From: Bacillota bacterium
GTDB taxonomy: Bacteria; Bacillota; Clostridia; Christensenellales; SZUA-584
NCBI GenBank assembly: GCA_023412005.1
Contig: JAEYOE010000001.1
Span: 62,001 to 126,000 of the forward strand
Reading direction: 5' to 3'
Length of the DNA stretch: 64,000 bases
A model generated the notes under the pieces. The model did no database searches. It was given only the letters and a program-made list of their open reading frames with translations, and was not told the origin of the DNA. Both the position numbers and the translations under genes were made by a program. Below are positions 58,930 to 64,000 of the stretch, one piece after another (within the stretch, counting starts at the first letter, position 1; each line of letters opens with the position of its first letter).

Positions 58930-61287
58930 TCAATAGCCCAGCCAACCATTAATCAAACTACCATCCATCGCGTTAATTGTGACCATGCTGGTGCCGAAAT
59001 CTCTGGTGAATTCTTCGTTTTGTGTCGCATCTGAGAATTTGATTTCGTGAGTTGAAAAGAAATTCCAAACCGGTATACAAATATAGGTGTCATAATTGTC
59101 TTTTTCGATTGTTGGCATATACCCAAGAGTCACACGATAGATATACACGGTATCGCTGACGATATTGGTCTTATCGTAATACTCGTTACGGCCAGCGGCT
59201 TCTCTTTGCATCTGTTTCATAAATATTTGCTTTATATGTTCAAGGTCGAGCAAACGAGCATTATCAGAAATACGTGTGACTTCTTCATATGGGTTTTTCC
59301 AATAGAAATTTACAATACCGTTATCGTTGACGGATACGGAGATGTGTTCCTTGAACAAATGGGGCGCATAGCGATCCACATTATCGCCAACATTATCGCT
59401 GTTGTATGTGTTGACATAAGTGAAGGGGATGTTTTCGGTTATGCGGGTGTAGTAAAAAACATAGCACTGATCAGTCGTGTTTTCCGGGTCATCCAACCGA
59501 TTGCCGACAAACTCAGCCGCCAGCACCATGTTATTAAGGCCGATGTTTTGTAATGCTTGATCAACGAGAGTCAGCGCATCTTGCTCAGACATTTTTACTC
59601 CGGCGGGCTGTGATACAAGATTACCCGTTTCGTGGTAAGCTGAATTGTATCTTGTATATTCCAAAAATGAATCTTCATCTTTTTTGAGGGAGGATACACC
59701 TCGGATATAAGAATAGCCGTCATCCTGCTCGCACATTATATTAAGTAAACCCGACTCGTCCGGCCAGATGGCTTGGGCGGGTTCTAAATTCACTGTCTCA
59801 GGAGCGCTGTTATATGCATCCTCTAAGTAACTGAGAGTATGTTTATAATAATCTTCGTTGCCGCTTTCAACCATCTTTTGCTGCTGGGCTTTCAGCTGAA
59901 TAATATCATTTTCAATTTGTTCCTTGGTTCTTGGAACATTTCCGTCAAGGATTTGCTTATCTCCGAAAAATGTGTTGGCGACTTTTTGAAGCTGCGCGTC
60001 AGTAATAGCAGCACGCTTCATTTCGATAACGGGGTATGCGGTCACATCGGGTGTTTCAATGGTCGCATCAATATTGACGTGAAAAATGCCCTTGTCATCA
60101 TTATATTGATCTATCCATTTTATGGATTTTTCAGTACTGGGTACAGGGGTGGCTGAGGGTGCTGAAGACGTCGTACTATCAGATACAACAGCTTCCGGCT
60201 TACTTCTTTGAACAACCACCGCCTTTTCGGGTGTCGGCTGACATGCCGTTGTAAAGCAGGTCACCAACAGCAGCAGCGCCGACGCCGATGCTATCAGCTT
60301 CACGCTCGCGTGGCTCTTTGCTTCCTTGAATATGCCGCGCACGCGCTGCTCCGCAATTTTCTTCGCGCTGCCCTGCGCCATGCCGAGCACCAGCTGTCGC
60401 CGCTCGGTTTGCGCGAACAGCCCGACAATCAGCGAGGCATAGCGGCTCTTTTGCGGCACATCCAGCGCCTGCACCACCTTACTGTCGCAAGCGATTTCCA
60501 TATCCGCGCGCATCTGCCGGAACGCGAGCCACACAAACGGGTTAAACCAGTAAACCGCATTCAGCAGGCTAATAAGCAGGCAGGCAATATGGTCACCGCG
60601 TCGGTAGTGCGTCAGCTCGTGGCGCAGCGCGAACCGAATTTGCTCGTCGTCCATTGCAATCAGCGTATCCACCGGCATCAGCACCGTTCGTGGCAGCAGC
60701 AGCGCGGGCGTGCCGTATTCGTACTGGCAGACCAGCTTCAAACGCGCTTTGATGTTCATCTCGGCTTTGACTTCATTGAAAAGCGTTATCAGACGCGCGG
60801 AGGGCTCGGCGGCGTTGCGGCGAACCCGGCGCTTCAGCGTTACAAACAGCAGCGCGATATACGCAAGACACACACCGGTGCCCGATAGCCATATGGTGAG
60901 CAGAATGTCATTCGTGGAAAGTGGTCTTGCGGTCGGCAAGACCGATGTGGCAGCGGGGGAGACGGTTTTGAGCTGGGAATCATCGACTTCTATCGGTATG
61001 GGCTGAGTCAACGTGTTGTCATTCAATATACTGTCCGCAGAGGTGGCGGGTACAGACGCTTGCGGCACGGTAGCGGCTTGAGTCTGCACCTGCGTGGGAG
61101 CCGTGAACACATGAAAGCCGCTCTCCACGGTAACGGGCAGCATAAGCCGCGCAATCAGCACGAACCAGACGGCATAATGCAGCCATGGCGACATACGGCG
61201 GCTGAGCAGCTTTTTGAGCAGCAGCGTAACAATGACGATTATGCTTGCATACAATGTGATTTCCAGCAGCGTATTTAAAACAGCCAT
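58930..61287 (-). CDS. M56 (BlaR1-type) peptidase fused to a lipoprotein-like extracellular domain, copy 1
   Basis: A 785-residue protein with the same plan as its downstream neighbour: M56 domain with HELTH at 223-227, membrane helix ending in the lipobox-like FTTAC at 345-349, then PTPEKAVVVQRSKPEAVV and a large extracellular domain (VNIDATIETPDVTAYPVIEMK) that resembles DUF6034-type lipoproteins. It has no SxxK penicillin-binding motif, so it is not a beta-lactam sensor of the BlaR1 type. GGAGGAA precedes the ATG. It follows blaI by 2 bases, so one operon encodes a BlaI repressor and two membrane protease-sensors. Confidence 0.87.
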   Translation of the reverse strand: MAVLNTLLEITLYASIIVIVTLLLKKLLSRRMSPWLHYAVWFVLIARLMLPVTVESGFHVFTAPTQVQTQAATVPQASVPATSADSILNDNTLTQPIPIEVDDSQLKTVSPAATSVLPTARPLSTNDILLTIWLSGTGVCLAYIALLFVTLKRRVRRNAAEPSARLITLFNEVKAEMNIKARLKLVCQYEYGTPALLLPRTVLMPVDTLIAMDDEQIRFALRHELTHYRRGDHIACLLISLLNAVYWFNPFVWLAFRQMRADMEIACDSKVVQALDVPQKSRYASLIVGLFAQTERRQLVLGMAQGSAKKIAEQRVRGIFKEAKSHASVKLIASASALLLLVTCFTTACQPTPEKAVVVQRSKPEAVVSDSTTSSAPSATPVPSTEKSIKWIDQYNDDKGIFHVNIDATIETPDVTAYPVIEMKRAAITDAQLQKVANTFFGDKQILDGNVPRTKEQIENDIIQLKAQQQKMVESGNEDYYKHTLSYLEDAYNSAPETVNLEPAQAIWPDESGLLNIMCEQDDGYSYIRGVSSLKKDEDSFLEYTRYNSAYHETGNLVSQPAGVKMSEQDALTLVDQALQNIGLNNMVLAAEFVGNRLDDPENTTDQCYVFYYTRITENIPFTYVNTYNSDNVGDNVDRYAPHLFKEHISVSVNDNGIVNFYWKNPYEEVTRISDNARLLDLEHIKQIFMKQMQREAAGRNEYYDKTNIVSDTVYIYRVTLGYMPTIEKDNYDTYICIPVWNFFSTHEIKFSDATQNEEFTRDFGTSMVTINAMDGSLINGWLGY

Positions 61288-61289
61288 CG

Positions 61290-61670
61290 CTATTCCTCCT
61301 GCCCGCCGCTCAGGTCGGCGATGAGCGTGAGCAGTTCATCCCGCTCCTTTTCGCTGAGGCCGCTCTTTTTTATCATGCTGGCGAGCAGCAGCCGTGTGCT
61401 GTCTTCCGTCAGCTTAGAGAGTATGAAGCTGCTTTCGCTGTCAATGCAGTCTTCGCGCTTCACAAGCGGGGCATAGCAGCGGTTGCCGCTGATGTTCGTA
61501 AACCCGATCAGCCCTTTATCGGCCATGCGTTTTAGGTATGTCAAATAGCTGCTCTTGTTCCAGTCCACCGCTCCCGCGGTTGCGTCCATCATTTGAGACA
61601 GAAAAAGCGGGCCTTTTTGCCACAACGCTTCCATCAGCACCCATTCCTGCCTTGACAAAGCTTCCTTCAT
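61290..61670 (-). CDS. BlaI/MecI-family transcriptional repressor
   Basis: A 126-residue winged-helix repressor. The DNA-binding domain begins SRQEWVLMEALWQKGPLFLSQMM, with the recognition helix near WNKSSYLTYLKRMADKGLI, and a C-terminal dimerisation helix pair carries the region cut by cognate M56 peptidases in the Bla system. GGAGG lies 5 bases upstream of the ATG. It heads the operon with the two M56 genes; by analogy with BlaI-BlaR1, activation of an M56 protein would lead to cleavage of this repressor and derepression of the operon. Confidence 0.92.
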   Translation of the reverse strand: MKEALSRQEWVLMEALWQKGPLFLSQMMDATAGAVDWNKSSYLTYLKRMADKGLIGFTNISGNRCYAPLVKREDCIDSESSFILSKLTEDSTRLLLASMIKKSGLSEKERDELLTLIADLSGGQEE

Positions 61671-61704
61671 GACGTCCTCCGTGTATTTGATAATAGCAAT
61701 ATAT

Positions 61705-61730
61705 GACTATATGTCGACAATGGTAGACCA
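61705..61730 (-). promoter_or_regulatory. Putative BlaI operators
   Basis: Three adjoining palindromes lie 35-60 bases upstream of blaI: GAC-TATAT-GTC (61705-61715), TGTCGACA (61712-61719) and TGGT-AG-ACCA (61721-61730). BlaI regulators autoregulate through dyads of this size at their own promoters. Exact boundaries are uncertain. Confidence 0.5.
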
Positions 61731-61798
61731 TAATCAATAAAATGTCAATATAATTTTCGTTAACAATAAAGAAAAAGGGAGTGGAAGTCCTTGGGCAA

Positions 61799-61826
61799 TA
61801 AAAAAAGGCCTATCAAATAAAGCCTT
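61799..61826 (-). terminator. Terminator of the small DUF4177-like gene
   Basis: On the minus strand AAGGC and GCCTT (61822-61826 and 61805-61809) flank a 12-base loop, followed by six T (61799-61804 complement). Confidence 0.7.
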
Positions 61827-61858
61827 GTCATATCAATAGATGATTTAGTATAAACCCA

Positions 61859-62116
61859 TCATTCGCCTGCCGGCCTTTTAAACGAAAACAGCACCTCGTT
61901 TGTGACGAAGCAGCCCGAAGACGGTACGTCCGGAATCTGACAGACGAGCTGCCAGCCCTTTGAACCCATCGTCTTGACATAATCGGGAAGTGTCATCCCA
62001 ATCACACCGATAAGGGTTTTGTATTGTCTGCTGTCGATGACGTATAGATTGGTATTCGTGTAATCAGCCTTGGCATACGCACCACAACAAACCGTGTTGT
62101 ACTCCCAATAACTCAT
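61859..62116 (-). CDS. Small DUF4177-like protein
   Basis: An 85-residue cytosolic protein starting MSYWEYNTVCCGAYAK. The feature YVKTMGSKGWQLVCQIPD, with Gly-Trp-Gln-Leu-Val, and the beta-strand plan resemble DUF4177, a family of small proteins defined by a GWELV motif; the match is by motif only. AGGTGAT lies before ATG 62116, preferred over a GTG nine bases upstream. It is followed by its own terminator. Function unknown. Confidence 0.6.
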   Translation of the reverse strand: MSYWEYNTVCCGAYAKADYTNTNLYVIDSRQYKTLIGVIGMTLPDYVKTMGSKGWQLVCQIPDVPSSGCFVTNEVLFSFKRPAGE

Positions 62117-62352
62117 TATTATCACCTGATTCTATCGTATCTTTGCGGTTATTATACAATATTTATCGTATTTTTACAATCGGACATTAACTGTGGCGTT
62201 GATAGCAATATACGTCGCTCTGTTTCATTTCGTAAAAACAGCCATAATTGACGAAAGAACCAATAAAAATGTGATAATCAATACTAAAAATCTAAAATTT
62301 CAGCACCATAAAAGAACCTCTCGTTCGCGGCGATCAAGCTTTAGATTATTTC
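62117..62352. other. Intergenic region ahead of dpaA
   Basis: AT-rich. A 62-residue open frame (62193-62381) starts with GTG, has no ribosome binding site and low-complexity basic composition, so it is not called. Nothing else assignable until the sigma-K-like promoter. Confidence 0.6.
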
Positions 62353-62380
62353 ACCCCTTCACCAAAAGCGGCATAGAATA
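62353..62380 (+). promoter_or_regulatory. Sigma-K-like promoter of dpaAB
   Basis: CATAGAATA (62372-62380) matches the mother-cell sigma-K -10 consensus CATAnnnTA, and AC (62353-62354) sits 17 bases upstream where sigma-K promoters carry AC. Dipicolinate synthase genes are sigma-K controlled in B. subtilis, so context and sequence agree. Confidence 0.65.
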
Positions 62381-62410
62381 ACGTATGTTTGTGCTGTAAA
62401 GGGGCTAATA

Positions 62411-63244
62411 ATGAAACACATTCTGATCATCGGCGGAGACAAACGCCAGCTTGCACTTTCGGATATGCTCAAAGAAAAGGGCTTCAGTGTAAGTCTGCAG
62501 GGCTTTCAAAAGCTCGGGTTCGCGGACGAGGATATGGCTGCTCCCGATTATGTGTTTCTGCCTGTGCCTTATCGCAGCCCCGATGGCAGCATCAAAGCGC
62601 CGTTTTCCGACGCACCACTAGAGCTGGCCTCTGTTGTTCGTCGTTATCCGAAGAGCGTTTATGTGCTGGGACGATGCGACGAGGACGCACGCGTCGTGAT
62701 GGACGGCCACGTACGGTATTTGGATTTTAACGACGATGAGGCCTTTTTAATACGAAACGCTTTGCTCACGGCGCAGGCGGCCATCTGTGCCTACGCGAAA
62801 TATACCGAAACAGCACTGTGCGACACCAAATGCCTGGTCACTGGGTATGGCCGCATCGCAAAATTTTTATGCCGTCTGCTCAAGGCGCATGGCGCCAAGG
62901 TGGCGGCGGCCGCGCGAAAGGCGAGGGACTTGGAACTCATTGCCGATGAAGGCCTCAGCGCAGTGCGCATGGACGATTTGAATCAGGCGCTGCCTTGGGC
63001 GGATGTGGTGTTTAATACCGTGCCCGTTCATATCTTCGGCGAGAGCGAGCTGCTCGCTATTCGCCGCAATGCCGCACTGATAGAGCTGGCATCGCCGCCC
63101 TACGGCATGGATTTAAAACTGGCCGAAAAATGCATGGTTAATGTGCACGTTGAGCCGAGCTTGCCGGGATTGTATTTCCCCGCATCGGCCGCCGGAGCGA
63201 TTCTGCACTGCTTTGAAAGAGAGGAGCTTAAACAATGGAACTGA
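62411..63244 (+). CDS. dpaA: Dipicolinate synthase subunit A
   Basis: Large subunit of the enzyme that makes pyridine-2,6-dicarboxylate (dipicolinic acid) from dihydrodipicolinate in the mother cell during sporulation. It begins HILIIGGDKRQLALSDMLKEKGFSV, has PVPYRSPDGSIKAPFSD and a Rossmann nucleotide motif CLVTGYGRIAKFLCRLLKAHGAKVAAAAR, and PPYGMDLKLAEK near the end, all typical of SpoVFA. Length 277 fits. AAAGGGG lies 7 bases before the ATG. It overlaps dpaB by 10 bases. Confidence 0.95.
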   Translation: MKHILIIGGDKRQLALSDMLKEKGFSVSLQGFQKLGFADEDMAAPDYVFLPVPYRSPDGSIKAPFSDAPLELASVVRRYPKSVYVLGRCDEDARVVMDGHVRYLDFNDDEAFLIRNALLTAQAAICAYAKYTETALCDTKCLVTGYGRIAKFLCRLLKAHGAKVAAAARKARDLELIADEGLSAVRMDDLNQALPWADVVFNTVPVHIFGESELLAIRRNAALIELASPPYGMDLKLAEKCMVNVHVEPSLPGLYFPASAAGAILHCFEREELKQWN

Positions 63245-63822
63245 CCGGAAAGAGAATCGGATTTGCGCTTACCGGCTCGTTTTGTACATACGGGGTTGTG
63301 CTGCCCGTGATAAAAACGCTTAGAGAATACGGTGCCGATGTCACACCGATATTGTCATTTAACGCCGCGAACTTAGATACGCGCTTTATGTCATCTTCAG
63401 ATTTAAAAACATATTTAATCGAAATGACAGGCAAAGAAATTATTGACGATCTTAACAAGGCAGAACCGATCGGCCCCAAAAAGCTGCTCGATCTGCTCGT
63501 TATTGCGCCATGCACGGGCAATACGCTTGCCAAGCTTGCACTGGGCATCACCGATACACCGGTGCTGCTGGCTGCCAAAGCCCACCTGAGAAACCAACGG
63601 CCTGTGCTGATTGCGATTTCAACAAACGACGCACTCGCGGCCAACGCTAAAAATATCGGGCTGCTGCTGAATACCAGGCATATGTTTTTTGTGCCGTACC
63701 GGCAGGATGATCACCAAAAAAAGGAAACGTCTATCGTGGCCGATATGGGATTGATCATTGAAGCAGCTAAAACGGCGCTGGACGGCGTCCAGATTCAGCC
63801 GGTGATGCTCGATTCGAAATAG
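63235..63822 (+). CDS. dpaB: Dipicolinate synthase subunit B
   Basis: Flavoprotein-like small subunit of dipicolinate synthase (SpoVFB). It starts GKRIGFALTGSFCTYGVVLPVIKTLREYGADVTPIL and shows VIAPCTGNTLAKLALGITDTPVLLAAKAHLRNQRPVLIA, the pattern of the flavoprotein/DpaB family. Length 195 fits. The ATG lies inside the end of dpaA and is preceded by GAGGAG. In B. subtilis the next genes are asd, dapG and dapA before tepA; here the tepA-like gene follows after 62 bases. Confidence 0.95.
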   Translation: MELTGKRIGFALTGSFCTYGVVLPVIKTLREYGADVTPILSFNAANLDTRFMSSSDLKTYLIEMTGKEIIDDLNKAEPIGPKKLLDLLVIAPCTGNTLAKLALGITDTPVLLAAKAHLRNQRPVLIAISTNDALAANAKNIGLLLNTRHMFFVPYRQDDHQKKETSIVADMGLIIEAAKTALDGVQIQPVMLDSK

Positions 63823-63884
63823 CGACATAATTGCGGCGAAACTAGCGGATAATAATCAAAATGACGCTGAAAAAAGAGGCCGCT

Positions 63885-64000
63885 ATGCAAAGCACAAATG
63901 AAGATCAGGCAATGAATCCGGACAGCAAAAAACAAGGTGCGGAGATTAAAGAATTCGGAGCGCCGCTTGCGCAATCTCCGATACACGTTGTCAGCATCAT
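63885..64000 (+). CDS. tepA: TepA/YlzF-type ClpP-family protein (N-terminal part only)
   Basis: The gene runs off the right edge; about 38 residues are visible: an acidic, polar leader then IKEFGAPLAQSPIHVVSII. This matches the N terminus of TepA-family ClpP-like proteases (in B. subtilis, encoded downstream of dpaAB), where the segment continues into GQIEGH. GAGG lies 5 bases before ATG 63885; an in-frame ATG at 63861 has no site. Role in B. subtilis: protein translocation or forespore degradation of spore DNA-binding proteins, depending on the study. The assignment rests on a short segment and synteny. Confidence 0.6.
   Translation, partial: MQSTNEDQAMNPDSKKQGAEIKEFGAPLAQSPIHVVSI

Noticed and set aside
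58930..61670. Beta-lactam resistance operon (blaI-blaR1)
   Set aside because: The M56 proteins lack a penicillin-binding C-terminal domain with SxxK, SxN and KTG motifs, and no beta-lactamase gene is present.
62193..62381. 62-residue open frame upstream of dpaA
   Set aside because: GTG start without ribosome binding site, basic low-complexity composition, and it overlaps the sigma-K-like promoter.
1..64000. tRNA, rRNA, tmRNA, RNase P or SRP RNA genes
   Set aside because: No T-arm-like GTTCGAATC motifs or conserved rRNA, tmRNA or SRP cores were seen on either strand by eye; a tRNAscan or Infernal run would settle this.

Overview
The window reads as a chromosomal segment of an anaerobic, endospore-forming Bacillota, most likely class Clostridia, with moderate-to-high GC. 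The evidence is dpaA/dpaB dipicolinate synthase with a sigma-K-like promoter, the start of a tepA-type ClpP-family protein, the ireB-ruvX-DUF1292 operon, a CIRCE-controlled groESL, a yjdF-type riboswitch with its gene, and strong AGGAGG ribosome binding sites with frequent GTG and TTG starts. Nothing looks like a prophage, plasmid or CRISPR locus, and I saw no tRNA or rRNA.

Layout. 0-6 kb: the end of a HAD phosphatase, then a 2-oxoacid (or acetoin) dehydrogenase operon in the unusual order E2-E3-E1 with a fused E1 alpha-beta chain. 6-16 kb: ruvC-ruvA-ruvB-queA-(PBP)-(alpha/beta hydrolase)-tgt-yajC, the classical Holliday junction/queuosine/Sec block, broken by repeats between ruvA and ruvB, by two extra genes between queA and tgt, and ending in repeats where secDF would normally follow. 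16-23 kb: a three-gene unit ending in an N-lobe-less pseudokinase with helical repeats, apgM with a structured leader, an iron alcohol dehydrogenase, a LysM protein, and a pair of DUF4203-like membrane proteins. 23-31 kb: a ferritin-like protein, iscS-iscU, ireB-ruvX-DUF1292, a YhhN protein, a D,D-carboxypeptidase and a diguanylate cyclase. 32-37 kb on the minus strand: a parE-parC-type topoisomerase pair and dCMP deaminase. 37-42.7 kb: groES-groEL and a large 7TM-GAF-GGDEF-EAL protein. 42.9-46.7 kb: a DUF5058-type two-gene membrane system with an M20 peptidase, then DegV. 46.8-53.5 kb: small proteins, a lipoprotein, a sirtuin, yjdF with its riboswitch, an orphan substrate-binding protein, and a ylxY-like/M16 peptidase/dUTPase unit. 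53.6-62 kb: what looks like an accessory block (GH3 glucosidase, BlaI regulator and two tandem M56 peptidase-lipoprotein fusions) lying between the ylxY-mlpA part and the dpaA-dpaB-tepA part of a locus that is compact in Bacillus.

Several families of interspersed palindromic repeats sit in the gaps near 3.4, 7.5-8.0, 13.7-13.9, 15.7-16.2, 18.5, 23.1, 31.4-31.8 and 53.6-53.9 kb. They account for nearly all long non-coding stretches.

The most unusual coding content is the BlaI-controlled pair of M56-lipoprotein fusions, the pseudokinase gene trio, and the DUF5058/M20 transporter-peptidase unit. All functional statements rest on motif recognition by eye; no database search was run.
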